Shown: positions 25,517-33,891, counted from the stretch's first letter. The stretch is DNA of 42,967 nucleotides from Nitriliruptorales bacterium (GCA_024637135.1 JAGXFT010000162.1:1-42967), one strand, 5' to 3'. Numbers and translations: made by a program. The notes: generated from the sequence alone by a model not told the origin.

Positions 25517-25831
25517 ATGGCTGCCCGACCCGCTGACGACCGGACCTCCCGTGGGGGAGGTGGCCGGCGGCGTCGCGCGGCCGACCCGGACGACCGCGTG
25601 GCGGCGTTGGCAGGCCCGCTCGGGCGCGTCCTCGACCGGCTTCCCGCCACGCAACGGCGCGTGCTGGAGCTGCGCATGGGCCTGGCCGACGGGCACCCGC
25701 ACAGCCTCGCCGACACCGCCCGCGTGATGGGCATCGGGATGACCGAGGCTCGCGAGATCGAGGCCCGGGCGTTCGAACACATCCGCGAGGTCGTCCCACT
25801 GGACCGCCTCGGGAAGTTGCTGGGGTCGTGA
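25517..25831 (+). CDS. Stand-alone sigma factor region 4 (HTH) protein
   Basis: 104 residues. After an Arg/Gly-rich basic leader, RVLDRLPATQRRVLELRMGLADGHPHSLADTARVMGIGMTEAREIEARAFEHIREV matches region 4.2 of primary sigma factors: the L-P-xx-R-xVLxLR-GL entry, the HTH, and the final E-x2-A-x3-IR helix. There is no region 2, so it cannot melt a promoter alone; it may contact the -35 element or the polymerase beta flap. It lies 100 bases before the PdtaS-like kinase gene on the same strand. TACGCT 8 bases before the ATG might be a -10 of a nearly leaderless transcript. Confidence 0.75.
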   Translation: MAARPADDRTSRGGGGRRRRAADPDDRVAALAGPLGRVLDRLPATQRRVLELRMGLADGHPHSLADTARVMGIGMTEAREIEARAFEHIREVVPLDRLGKLLGS

Positions 25832-25931
25832 GTCGCCCGGGCATGCACGGCCCGGCGACACGCCGCGCCGCGATGCGCCGGACCGCCATGCGTCGACCCC
25901 CGGCGCGCCGACCCGCAGTGGGGCGGCGGCC

Positions 25932-27401
25932 ATGAGCACCCTGCACGAACTGGTCCACGAGCACGTCTCGCTGTCCGACGCCGCCGTGGACCACCTCCAG
26001 GCGGTCGTGTCGGACTGGCAGATCCTGTCGGACCTGTCCTTCGCCGACCTGCTGATGCTCGCCCGCGACCATGCCGACCAGTTCGTGGTGCTGGCCCAGA
26101 TGCGTCCCTACACCGCCCCCACGCTGCACCACGAGGACCTGGTCGGAGACGTGGTGGCGCCCGCGGACCGGCCGCACGTGGAGGCCGCCTTCGAGACCGG
26201 CCAGATCCAGCGGCTCGACGGGCGCCGTACGGAGAACGGCTCCGTGCCCGGCGTGGCCGACGACCCCGAGGGATCGGTCGCATACCGCGACGACGCGATC
26301 CCGATCTGGTTCGGCGGCGAGGTCATCGCGGTCGTCACCCGACAGATCAATCCCGCCACCACCCGGTCCGTGTCGGCCCTCGAGAAGGCCTACCTCGGGA
26401 CCGCCGACGAACTGGTCGACATGTTGGCCGTCGGCGCCTTCCCGTTCCCGGGCGAGTCCCACGAGCGCGAACTCGCCCCCCGTGTTGGTGACGGCATGCT
26501 GCGGCTGGAGCCGTCCGGCCGCGTGGCCTACGCCTCGCCCAACGCGGTCAGCGCCTACCGGCGGCTGGGCGTGGTCGGCAACGTGATCGACCGCAACATC
26601 GCCGACTTCGACATGGACGACGTCGCCGTGCTGCGCGCACTGGCCGACGGCGATGCCCTGGAGTCGGAGGTGGAGGCGCGCGGCGCGGTGGTGCTGCGCC
26701 GACTCCTGCCCCTGACACGCGACCACGACGTGCTGGGCGGGCTGATGCTGGTCCGCGAGGTCACCGAACTGCGCCGCCACGAGCGCCTGCTGCTCTACAA
26801 GGACGCGACCATCCGGGAGATCCACCACCGGGTCAAGAACAACCTCCAGACCGTCGCGTCACTGCTGCGGCTGCAGGGTCGGCGATTGCAGGCCCCGGAG
26901 GCGGTCGAGGCACTGGGGGAGTCCGTGCGCCGGATCTCCTCCATCGCCCTGGTGCACGAGACGTTGTCGCAGGACGCCCGCCAACGGGTCTCGTTCGACA
27001 AGGTGGCGAGCCGGTTGGCGGACATGCTCACGACCGGCCTGACCGACCCGGAGCGGCCGGTGCAGGTGGTCATCGACGGGCTCGCGGGCGAACTTGGCCC
27101 CGACGTGGCGACCCCGTTGGCGCTCGTGATGTCCGAACTGGTCCAGAACGCGGTCGAGCACGCCTTCCCGTCCACCGGTGGTGAGGTCGTCGTGCGGCTG
27201 GACCGGCGAGCCGCCCGCCTGATCATGGAGGTGGTCGACGACGGGGTCGGGCTGCCCGACGGCTGGGACCTGCGACGCAGTGCGAACCTCGGCCTGCAGA
27301 TCTCGCTCACCCTGGTCGAGTCCGAGTTGGCCGGCACGCTGGCCGTGGACAACGACGACACCGGGACGCGATGCCTGGTGGACATCCCGCTGCCCGGCTA
27401 G
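25932..27401 (+). CDS. pdtaS: PdtaS-like sensor histidine kinase (HisKA_2 family)
   Basis: 489 residues, close to the 501 of mycobacterial PdtaS. An N-terminal GAF-like module (1-150: LHELVHEHVSLSD, FVVLAQMRPYTAPTLH) is followed by a PAS-like module (about 180-285: GDGMLRLEPSGRVAYASPNAVSAYRRLG) and a HisKA_2/HATPase kinase. The phosphoacceptor is His299 in EIHHRVKNNLQTVASLLRLQ; ATP-binding boxes are MSELVQNAVEHAF and VDDGVGLPDGWD...NLGLQI. There is no membrane segment, so it is cytosolic. In mycobacteria it phosphorylates the RNA-binding antiterminator PdtaR; no ANTAR protein is in the window. Its place before whiB1 matches Rv3220c-Rv3219. Confidence 0.92.
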   Translation: MSTLHELVHEHVSLSDAAVDHLQAVVSDWQILSDLSFADLLMLARDHADQFVVLAQMRPYTAPTLHHEDLVGDVVAPADRPHVEAAFETGQIQRLDGRRTENGSVPGVADDPEGSVAYRDDAIPIWFGGEVIAVVTRQINPATTRSVSALEKAYLGTADELVDMLAVGAFPFPGESHERELAPRVGDGMLRLEPSGRVAYASPNAVSAYRRLGVVGNVIDRNIADFDMDDVAVLRALADGDALESEVEARGAVVLRRLLPLTRDHDVLGGLMLVREVTELRRHERLLLYKDATIREIHHRVKNNLQTVASLLRLQGRRLQAPEAVEALGESVRRISSIALVHETLSQDARQRVSFDKVASRLADMLTTGLTDPERPVQVVIDGLAGELGPDVATPLALVMSELVQNAVEHAFPSTGGEVVVRLDRRAARLIMEVVDDGVGLPDGWDLRRSANLGLQISLTLVESELAGTLAVDNDDTGTRCLVDIPLPG

Positions 27402-27404
27402 CGG

Positions 27405-27458
27405 CCTGCCTCGCTGCGCTCGGCAGGTTGGAGTTTGCTCGCCCGGGGGCTCGCAAAC
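27405..27458. repeat. Two palindromic hairpins after pdtaS
   Basis: CCTGCC/GGCAGG (27405-27410, 27422-27427) enclose tcgctgcgctc, and GTTTGC/GCAAAC (27433-27438, 27453-27458) enclose a GC-rich core that can extend the stem past a 2x2 internal loop. They begin 3 bases after the pdtaS stop and may terminate it. The layout resembles small dispersed intergenic palindromes of high-GC bacteria. Confidence 0.5.
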
Positions 27459-27510
27459 ATCCAGCCCGGCTTCGGAGTGGGCCCGCTGCGAGTACTGGCG
27501 GGAAAATGCA

Positions 27511-27541
27511 CGACGGCCCGCCGGGATCCGGTGGGCCGTCG
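27511..27541 (-). terminator. Terminator of whiB1
   Basis: A 12-base stem (27511-27522 with 27530-27541, one G-T pair) closes a 7-base loop. On the minus strand it lies 19 bases after the whiB1 stop and is followed by TGCATTTTCC, a short U-run. It may also stop leftover plus-strand transcription from pdtaS. Confidence 0.7.
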
Positions 27542-27560
27542 TCGAGGTTGTGTGGGGGGG

Positions 27561-27812
27561 TCAGCTGGCCATGCGGCGGCGACGCTGGCGGGCGCGCTTG
27601 AGGGTGCGACGCTCGTCCTCGGTCAGTCCGCCCCAGATGCCGGCGTCCTGGTTCGACGCGAGCGCGTACTCGAGGCAGTCCTCGCGGACCGTGCAGGTCA
27701 TGCAGACCTGCTTGGCCTGGTCGGCCTGTTCGACGGCAGGGCCGGTGGACCCGATGGGGAAGAAGAGTTCTGGGTCTTCGTTGCGGCAGGCGGCTTCGTT
27801 GCGCCAGTCCAT
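27561..27812 (-). CDS. whiB1: WhiB1-type iron-sulfur transcriptional regulator
   Basis: 83 residues from ATG 27812 with a strong ribosome site (ggagg, 6 bases upstream). MDWRNEAACRNEDPELFFPIG is almost the WhiB1 signature; Cys9, Cys37, Cys40 and Cys46 hold the [4Fe-4S] cluster, followed by GIWGGLTEDERRTLKR and a basic tail. WhiB1 is an essential, NO-sensitive partner of the principal sigma factor in M. tuberculosis. The gene faces pdtaS as in mycobacteria (Rv3219/Rv3220c), and a CRP-type palindrome lies upstream. Confidence 0.94.
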   Translation of the reverse strand: MDWRNEAACRNEDPELFFPIGSTGPAVEQADQAKQVCMTCTVREDCLEYALASNQDAGIWGGLTEDERRTLKRARQRRRRMAS

Positions 27813-27899
27813 GGTGACCTCCAGGGGTCGTGGTGGCAGGGAGTCGGTTGCGAGCTGCCAAATCGTGCCGGGGGTGGTCTCGGGGATCGACCCGAGAGG

Positions 27900-27939
27900 T
27901 TGTGAAGGATGTCACAACCACTTGTGAAAATCGTAACGA
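27900..27939. promoter_or_regulatory. Tandem CRP-type operators upstream of whiB1
   Basis: TTGTGA-aggatg-TCACAA (27900-27917) is a perfect match to the TGTGA-N6-TCACA consensus of cAMP receptor proteins. A second, weaker copy, TTGTGA-aaatcg-TAACGA (27922-27939), lies 22 bases further from whiB1, about two helical turns. They are 88 and 110 bases upstream of the whiB1 start. M. tuberculosis whiB1 is known to be controlled by its CRP (Rv3676) through sites in its promoter. The CRP gene itself is not in the window. Confidence 0.75.
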
Positions 27940-28057
27940 GGGGGTCGGGGCCTGACAAGGGGTTGCCCGACATTGGTCGCGAGATCGACGCGGCGGCGGA
28001 GGACTGGTTGCGGCGGCAACCGTTCGGTACGGGACGAGGATGGCTCAGAACGGCCGA

Positions 28058-29014
28058 CTAATGGGTCTCTGGTCCCAATGCCAATTCGGACCCTTCAGTC
28101 GCGCGCTGGGCGAACACCCGGAGCGCACGGGGTATCGATTCGAGCGCCACTTCGGTGAACTCGCCCGCGTAGTCGCCGTCGACCTGGAGCGGTCGTGCGA
28201 CCGTCGAGGTGAGGGTCAACCGGTTGCGGTCGTGCAGCATGGTCACGTCGTCACCGGCGCGCAGACCACGGCCTCCGCGCAGGCCGGCGAGCAGGCGCAG
28301 GAGCCGGACCGCGGACACCGGACCGATCAGTGTGAGGTCGAGACCGGTGTCGAAGGAGGCGTCCGGCGTCACGTGCAGGGGATGGCCCCGCAGCCAGGTG
28401 TAGGGCGTCGTGTTGCCGACGATGGCGATGGATCCGGGTCCCACGGTGGTGCCGTCGCCGGTGACGACCTGGAGCGTGCCGGCGGCCCGGTCGGCGTCGG
28501 CGAAGAACGTCCGCGTTGCCTGCCACACGAAGGCGCCCTGGCGCAGCCGGCGCTTCATCCCCGGCGCCTGCTCGACCGCGCGGACCACGGCGGCGTCGAA
28601 CCCGAAGCCCGCGTGGAAGGTGAAGTAGCGTCCGCTCGCCCGGCCGAGTGACACGTGGCGCACCTCGCCCCCGGCGACGGCGTCCAGCAGGGCCTTGGTC
28701 GCCCGCACCGGGTCGTTGGGCAGGCCCAGCGACCGCGCGAACACGTTGGTGCCGCCACCGGGGATGACGCCCAGGATCGCCGACGTCCCGGCCATCGCCT
28801 GCACCACCTCGTTGGCGGTGCCGTCCCCGCCCAGTGCGAACACGGCGTCGACGCCGTCGTGGATCGCGCCGGCCACGATGTGGGTGGCATGGCCACGCAT
28901 CTTCGTCGGCTGGACGTCGAGGTCGACCCGTGATGCCAACGCCGCTGCGATGACGTCGCGCACGCCCGCATCGGTGGTCGTCGCGTTCGGGTTGAAGACC
29001 AGGACCGCCCGCAT
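28058..29014 (-). CDS. Diacylglycerol kinase-family lipid kinase (Rv3218-like)
   Basis: 318 residues from ATG 29014, two bases after the stop of the cystathionine enzyme gene. The kinase core has VLVFNPNA at the start, the nucleotide loop LGGDGTANEV (61-70), the substrate motif PGGGTNVFARSLGLP and a C-terminal beta sandwich ending GDYAGEFTEVALE. Such proteins phosphorylate diacylglycerol, sphingoid bases or phosphatidylinositol mannoside precursors; the lipid is not predictable. It is last in the cbs operon and upstream of whiB1 on the same strand, with 245 bases between. Confidence 0.85.
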   Translation of the reverse strand: MRAVLVFNPNATTTDAGVRDVIAAALASRVDLDVQPTKMRGHATHIVAGAIHDGVDAVFALGGDGTANEVVQAMAGTSAILGVIPGGGTNVFARSLGLPNDPVRATKALLDAVAGGEVRHVSLGRASGRYFTFHAGFGFDAAVVRAVEQAPGMKRRLRQGAFVWQATRTFFADADRAAGTLQVVTGDGTTVGPGSIAIVGNTTPYTWLRGHPLHVTPDASFDTGLDLTLIGPVSAVRLLRLLAGLRGGRGLRAGDDVTMLHDRNRLTLTSTVARPLQVDGDYAGEFTEVALESIPRALRVFAQRATEGSELALGPETH

Positions 29015-29016
29015 GC

Positions 29017-30150
29017 CTAGACCTGCGCCAGTGCGTGGTCCAGGTCGGCCACCAGGTCGTCGACGTGCTCGATGCCGACCGACAGCCGCAGCAGGTCGTC
29101 GGGCACCTCCAGCGCCGTGCCCGCGACCGATGCGTGGGTCATCGCTCCGGGATGTTCGATCAACGACTCGACCCCGCCCAGTGATTCGGCGAGGAAGAAC
29201 AACTCCGTGCCGACGGCCACGGCATCGGCCGCGGGGCGCCCGCCGGCCAGGCGGATCGACAGCATGCCACCGAAGTGTCGCATCTGGCGGGCGGCGACGT
29301 CGTGGTTGCGATGGTGGGCGAGTCCGGGGTAGAGCACCTGCGTGATCGCGGGGTGGTCCACCAGGTGGTCGGCGATGGCGGCCGCGTTCGCGCAGTGGGT
29401 CTCCATCCGCACCCCCAGGGTCTTGATGCCACGGAGCGTGAGGTAGTTGTCCAAAGGTCCACCCACGGCGCCCACGGCGTTCTGGAGGAAGCGCAGGCGC
29501 TCGGCGGTCTCGGCGTCGGTGCACACCGCCCCGCCCACCACATCGGAGTGGCCGCCCAGGTACTTGGTCGTCGAGTGCACGACCAGGTCGGCCCCGTGGG
29601 CCAGGGGCTGGGTGAGGTAGGGGGTGGCGAAGGTGTTGTCGACCACCAGGCGAGCCCCGGCGTCGTGGGCGACCGTCGCGAGCGCGGCGAGGTCGAACAC
29701 CTTCAGCAGGGGGTTGCTGGGTGTCTCGACCCACACCAGTCGGGTCGTCGGCCGCACCGCGGCGGCGACCGCGTCGAGGTCCGCGAGGTCGACCGTCGTC
29801 ACCTCCAGGAGCCCGGCCGGCACATGCACCTTGGCGACCTGGCGCCACGTCCCGCCGTACACGTCGTCGGCCATGATCACGTGGTCACCGGGCGACAGCA
29901 GTCGGAACACGGCGTCCTCGGCCGCCAGCCCCGAGGCGAACACGACCGCGTCCTCGGCCTGTTCGAGGCTGGCCAGTGCCATCTGGAGTGCGTCCCGGGT
30001 CGGGTTGCCGCTGCGGCCGTAGTCCCATCCGCGGTGCTCGCCCACACCGTCCTGGGCGTAGGTCGACGTCTGGTAGATCGGGACGTTGACCGAGCCGGTC
30101 CGGGGCTCGGGCTCCTGGCCGGCGTGGATCGCGCGCGTCGTGAAGTGCAT
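29017..30150 (-). CDS. Cystathionine gamma-lyase/synthase (PLP-dependent)
   Basis: 377 residues from ATG 30150. Cys/Met metabolism PLP enzyme: the opening FTTRAIHAGQEPEP, YQTSTY, YGRSGNPTRDALQ, ASGLAAEDA, VETPSNPLLKV, DNTFATPYLTQPL, the Schiff-base lysine Lys196 in VHSTTKYLGGHSD, and SLGGVESLIEHPGAMTH. Sequence alone does not separate gamma-lyase from gamma-synthase. The immediate upstream partner is cystathionine beta-synthase, so reverse transsulfuration (cystathionine to cysteine, 2-oxobutyrate and ammonia) is the likelier role. Confidence 0.88.
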   Translation of the reverse strand: MHFTTRAIHAGQEPEPRTGSVNVPIYQTSTYAQDGVGEHRGWDYGRSGNPTRDALQMALASLEQAEDAVVFASGLAAEDAVFRLLSPGDHVIMADDVYGGTWRQVAKVHVPAGLLEVTTVDLADLDAVAAAVRPTTRLVWVETPSNPLLKVFDLAALATVAHDAGARLVVDNTFATPYLTQPLAHGADLVVHSTTKYLGGHSDVVGGAVCTDAETAERLRFLQNAVGAVGGPLDNYLTLRGIKTLGVRMETHCANAAAIADHLVDHPAITQVLYPGLAHHRNHDVAARQMRHFGGMLSIRLAGGRPAADAVAVGTELFFLAESLGGVESLIEHPGAMTHASVAGTALEVPDDLLRLSVGIEHVDDLVADLDHALAQV

Positions 30151-30234
30151 GGGGTTCCTTGCCGGGTGGTCGGTCGGTGGTCGGCGGGTGGGCGCCGTGT
30201 GTGCGGCGACCCGTGGCCGGGTGGCGTCGCCGGG

Positions 30235-31707
30235 TCAGCGGATCCCGGCGAGGTAGCCCAACAGGTCGGAACGGGTCAGCACGCCCGTGGGCCGGTCCCC
30301 GTCGACGACGATGACGGCGGCATCGGTCCCGGTCAGGCGTTCGAAGACCTCGTCCACACGCGCGTCCGGCGCGATCGTCGGCATGGGCGGCTGCATCGTG
30401 TCGCCCACCGGCATCCGCATCACGTCGGGGTTGGACAGGGCTGCGTCCAGCAGGGCGTTCTCGCGGATCGAGCCCACGACGTCGTCGCTGGTCGCCTCGT
30501 CGTGGACGCCCACCCGGAACACGGGCATCTGCGACACGCCGAACTCCTTGAGCAGGGCGATCGCGTCGGCAACGGTCTCGTCGGGGTGCACGTGCACGAG
30601 CGACGGCAGGTCCGACGCCTTGCCACGCAGTGCGTCCTGGACCCCGCCGCGGGACCGGTCGAGGAAGCCGTGCTCGGCCATCCAGTTCTCGTCGTACAAC
30701 TTCGACAGGTAGCCACGGCCGGAGTCGGGCAGGAGCACCACGATCGTGGCGTCGTCGGGCTGGCCCTTGGCGTACTCGAGGGCCGCCCACAGCGCGGTCC
30801 CGCACGACCCCCCGACCAGCAGGCCCTCCTCGCGGGTGCAGCGACGGGCCGTGGCGAACGAGTCCGCGTCCGACACGCGGTACCAGTGATCGACCACGTC
30901 CGGGTCGAACGTCGGCGGCCAGAAGTCCTCGCCGATCCCCTCGACGAGGTAGGGGTGGACCTGGTCGCCGGAGTACAGCGAACCCTCCGGGTCGGCGCCG
31001 ACGACCTGGACCGACGGCTTGCGGTCCTTGAGCCAGCGACCGACGCCCGTTGCGGTCCCACCGGTGCCCACACCGCACACGAACGCGTCGACCTGGCCGG
31101 CGGTCTGGCGCCAGATCTCGGGCGCGGTCGAGAACGTGTGGGTCAGGGGGTTGGACTGGTTGAAGTACTGGTTGGGCTTGAAGTGGTTCGGCCGGTCGGC
31201 CAGGGCGTCGGACACCGAGTAGTAGCTGCGCGGGTCCTTCGGCTCGACCGCGGTGGGGCACACCACGACCTCCGAGCCGTAGGAACGCATCAGTGAGATC
31301 TTGTCCTCCGAGACCTTGTCGGGGACCACGAAGATGCAGCGGTAGCCCTTGAGCGCGGCCGCGATCGCCAGCCCGACGCCGGTGTTGCCGGAGGTCGGTT
31401 CGACGATGGTGCCGCCGGGGCGGAGTTCCCCCGCGGCCTCGGCCGCCTCGACCATCGTGATGCCGATGCGGTCCTTGACCGACCCGCCCGGGTTCAGCAT
31501 CTCCAACTTGGCGAGCAGGGTCGGCCCGATGTCGGCTGAGAGGCGCTCGAGCGCCAGCAGGGGCGTGTCGCCCATCAGCGCCAGCAGGTCGGGTGCGACC
31601 TCGCGGCCCCGGTCGTCGCGGTGGCGCCGGGGCTCGCTGGCGAGGTCGTGGTGTCGGCCCACGACACGGTCGTAGTGGGCGGGATCGGTGACGTCGAAGT
31701 CGGTCAT
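30235..31707 (-). CDS. cbs: Cystathionine beta-synthase with C-terminal CBS pair
   Basis: 490 residues from ATG 31707. It condenses serine and homocysteine to cystathionine. Lys78 in LEMLNPGGSVKDRIG binds PLP, SGNTG (106-110) holds the cofactor ring side chain, NQYFNQSNPLTHTFSTAPEIW and GVGTGGTATGVGRWLK are standard. Two CBS motifs (about 355-490: LVHVHPDETVADAIALLKE and PTIAPDARVDEVFERL) may bind an adenosyl ligand. The haem-binding N-terminus of animal enzymes is absent. First gene of a run with the cystathionine lyase and lipid kinase genes. Confidence 0.93.
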   Translation of the reverse strand: MTDFDVTDPAHYDRVVGRHHDLASEPRRHRDDRGREVAPDLLALMGDTPLLALERLSADIGPTLLAKLEMLNPGGSVKDRIGITMVEAAEAAGELRPGGTIVEPTSGNTGVGLAIAAALKGYRCIFVVPDKVSEDKISLMRSYGSEVVVCPTAVEPKDPRSYYSVSDALADRPNHFKPNQYFNQSNPLTHTFSTAPEIWRQTAGQVDAFVCGVGTGGTATGVGRWLKDRKPSVQVVGADPEGSLYSGDQVHPYLVEGIGEDFWPPTFDPDVVDHWYRVSDADSFATARRCTREEGLLVGGSCGTALWAALEYAKGQPDDATIVVLLPDSGRGYLSKLYDENWMAEHGFLDRSRGGVQDALRGKASDLPSLVHVHPDETVADAIALLKEFGVSQMPVFRVGVHDEATSDDVVGSIRENALLDAALSNPDVMRMPVGDTMQPPMPTIAPDARVDEVFERLTGTDAAVIVVDGDRPTGVLTRSDLLGYLAGIR

Positions 31708-31817
31708 GGGGCTCGCGGTCAGGTCGCGGGACGGGTGGTCGGGCGGGATCGGTCCATCGTAGGAGCGGGCAGGGCGACGCACGACGCCCGCACCGGGTGG
31801 GGTGCGGGCGTGGGTCG

Positions 31818-31889
31818 TACCCCCGGTAGGAATCGAACCTACGCTTCCGCCTCCGGAGGGCGGTGCTCTATCCACTGAGCTACGGGGGC
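31818..31889 (-). tRNA. tRNA-Arg (anticodon CCG)
   Basis: On the minus strand the cloverleaf is complete: acceptor GCCCCCG/CGGGGGT (a G-U at the first pair), D arm GCTC...GAGC, anticodon stem CCGCC/GGCGG with loop CTCCGGA giving anticodon CCG (codon CGG), and T arm GTAGG-TTCGATT-CCTAC. The discriminator base is A and CCA is not encoded. 72 bases. It lies alone between cbs and the MtfA-like gene; argS is in the same window but not linked. Confidence 0.95.
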
Positions 31890-32175
31890 CCGTGGCGACC
31901 GCCAACGGTACCAGCGTCGCCAGTGTGGGCTCCACGGCCACCGGGTGGCGGGGGCCGGCCGGCGTGGGGACCGATCGACCGCTGGCACGGATGGCGGGAC
32001 GAGCCCGGGTCGGGCGGGAACAGTCGTCCGGCCGGGGGGTTGTCCCGGGTCCGGAACGGCGGCTGGTGGGCTCGCCCCGTGCGACGTCCTCCGCTCGACC
32101 ACCACGCCTGAACCATCACGTTCGACCACCTCGTTTCGACCACCCCGTCCAGCCATCCTCGGCCAGGAGCCCCGC

Positions 32176-33045
32176 ATGCGGCTGTTCCGACGACCGCCGA
32201 CCCTGTCTGTCGAGCAGCGCGATGCGCTCTCCGCGGTCCTGGGGCCGCTGGACCGGTACCGGGGTGGGGACCACGACGTGCTGGCGGACCTGACGGCGTG
32301 GTTGCTGGCGCGGCCGGACTGGTCGGCGGCGCGTGGCTTCGACCTGACCGAGGACATGCGGTTCGCGGTGGCGGCGACGGCGGCCGTGCTGGGGGTGGGG
32401 ATCGCCGAGGACGACCCCTTCGGCAACGTCAGCGGCATCGTGGTCCACCCGTCCACGATGGTCGATCGACGACCTCGCGCGACCCCGATGCGCGGAGTCG
32501 TCACCGAGGCGCCCCGGTCGATGCTGGGTCACACCACCGCCCACGGGCCGGTGTTCGTGTCATGGCAGGCAGTCGAGCGCGACCGTCACCACGGTCGCGG
32601 CAGTGTCGTGCTGCACGAGTTCGCCCACAAGCTGGATGCGGCGACCACCATGATGGACGGCACGCCACGGCTGGACGGCGTCGGCGCCCGCCCGAGATGG
32701 GTCGAGGTGTGCACGCGGGTGTACGAGCAGCTCCGGGCCGGGGGACCGGACCCGGTGTTGCGCCGCTACGGCGCGACCAATCCCACCGAGTTCTTCGCCG
32801 TCGCCACGGAGGCGTTCTTCACGCGTCCGCTGGACCTGCGTCACGTCCATCCCGACCTGTTCGGGGTGTTCGCCGACGCCTTCCACCAGGACCCCGCGAC
32901 GGTCGACGCCGGCCGCGGGCTGACCAGCCGGATCGCCGACGACGAACGGGCCGCCGCCGAACGTGCTGCGGCGGCGCGGGCCGCCGCCGAGCAGGGGCCT
33001 GCGAACGACGCGGCCGAGCACGGCGATGCGGCCCACCGGGGCTGA
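32176..33045 (+). CDS. mtfA: MtfA-like zinc-dependent peptidase (M90 family)
   Basis: 289 residues from ATG 32176 with AGGAG 6 bases upstream. The zinc ligands lie in VVLHEFAHKLD (His147, Glu148, His151); YGATNPTEFFAVATEAFFTRP supplies the downstream glutamate, as in MtfA, a relative of the anthrax lethal factor fold. Early family marks are MRFAVAATAAVLGVG and GPVFVSWQAV. In enterobacteria MtfA binds the glucose repressor Mlc; in other phyla its role is unclear. The tail is an Ala/Glu/Arg helix repeat. Confidence 0.87.
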   Translation: MRLFRRPPTLSVEQRDALSAVLGPLDRYRGGDHDVLADLTAWLLARPDWSAARGFDLTEDMRFAVAATAAVLGVGIAEDDPFGNVSGIVVHPSTMVDRRPRATPMRGVVTEAPRSMLGHTTAHGPVFVSWQAVERDRHHGRGSVVLHEFAHKLDAATTMMDGTPRLDGVGARPRWVEVCTRVYEQLRAGGPDPVLRRYGATNPTEFFAVATEAFFTRPLDLRHVHPDLFGVFADAFHQDPATVDAGRGLTSRIADDERAAAERAAAARAAAEQGPANDAAEHGDAAHRG

Positions 33046-33109
33046 GCCGGGCCCGAGGCGTGCGGTCACGCGATCCCATTCGGCCACGGCGGGTGGTGTG
33101 GCATGACGA

Positions 33110-33137
33110 ACGGGGACCGCCGTGTGGCGGTCCCCGT
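33110..33137. terminator. Hairpin between mtfA and the fasciclin gene
   Basis: ACGGGGACCGCC (33110-33121) and GGCGGTCCCCGT (33126-33137) form a perfect 12-base stem with the tetraloop gtgt between two convergent genes. Strong stem, no U-run on either side; likely a shared terminator. Confidence 0.7.
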
Positions 33138-33164
33138 CGGTGGTACGTGGTGCGTGTCGAGATG

Positions 33165-33866
33165 TCAGCTGGCGGGCATCAGGACGGCGTCGATGAGGTG
33201 CACGGTCGCGTTGGCGGTCGCGACGTTGCCGCAGACCACGTTGGCGACGGTGCCATCGGGGGAGGTGACCGTCATGGCGTCGGCGTCGAACTCGAGCTCG
33301 CCACCGTTGAGGGTGGGGATGGTGCCGGCCTCACCGAGTGCGGCGGCGTCCATCTGGCCCTCGGCGACGTGCAGGGTCAGGATGGAGGTCAGCAGTTCCT
33401 GGTCGGCCAGCACGGCGTCCAGGGTGTCGGCCGGGATGGCCTCGAACGCGGAGTTGATGGGCGCGAAGACCGTGAGGGCCTCAGCGGAGTTGAGCGTGTC
33501 GCCCAGGTCGGCTTCGCCGACGGCGGTGACCAGGGTGGACAGCAGCGGGTTGTTGGATGCGGCGGTCGCGACCGGGTCGTCGGCCATGCCGGCGGACGAA
33601 CCGTCACCGTCGGCGGGGATCTGGTCGCAGGCGGGGCCGACCGGCTCCATCATGGCGCCCTCCGACATCATCTCGGATTCCGACATCATCTCGGACTCGG
33701 ACATCATCTCGGATTCGGTCATGGCCTCGGTCTCCGACATCATCTCGGATTCGGTCATGGCCTCGGACGCGGTGGTCTCGGCGGCGTCGTCGCCACAGGC
33801 AGCCAGGGTGAGGCTGAACACGGCGACGGCGGCGATGGCGCCGGTGCGGAAGTGGGTGGAGCGCAT
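33165..33866 (-). CDS. Fasciclin-domain lipoprotein
   Basis: 233 residues from ATG 33866. A lipoprotein signal ends at LAAC, with Cys24 as lipidation site. Residues 34-73 are a low-complexity spacer built on S-E-S-E-M-M hexapeptides. The single FAS1 domain covers about 100-233: NNPLLSTLVTAVGEADLGDTL, ALTVFAPINSAFEAIP, SILTLHVAEGQ, NVVCGNVATANATVHLIDAVLMP, which contain the H1 and H2 motifs. FAS1 proteins act in adhesion or extracellular binding. Two Cys (Cys79 region and the NVVC site) may pair. Upstream, TACGAC-TGTT-GTCGTA (33892-33907) is an inverted repeat in its leader. The sulfite-oxidase-like gene lies just upstream on the same strand. Confidence 0.9.
   Translation of the reverse strand: MRSTHFRTGAIAAVAVFSLTLAACGDDAAETTASEAMTESEMMSETEAMTESEMMSESEMMSESEMMSEGAMMEPVGPACDQIPADGDGSSAGMADDPVATAASNNPLLSTLVTAVGEADLGDTLNSAEALTVFAPINSAFEAIPADTLDAVLADQELLTSILTLHVAEGQMDAAALGEAGTIPTLNGGELEFDADAMTVTSPDGTVANVVCGNVATANATVHLIDAVLMPAS
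33658..33774. repeat. 18-bp degenerate tandem repeats in the fasciclin lipoprotein gene
   Basis: About six copies with an 18-base period, core gacatcatctcggattc alternating with gtcatggcctcggtctc, encode the Ser/Glu/Met hexapeptide spacer. The period is in frame, so copy-number change only lengthens the linker. Confidence 0.8.
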
Positions 33867-33891
33867 GGTGACAACTTTCGTTTCGGGGGCC

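Noticed and set aside
33658-33774. CRISPR-like repeat array
   Set aside because: Repeats are 18 bases, contiguous, degenerate and in frame inside a lipoprotein gene; there are no spacers or cas genes.
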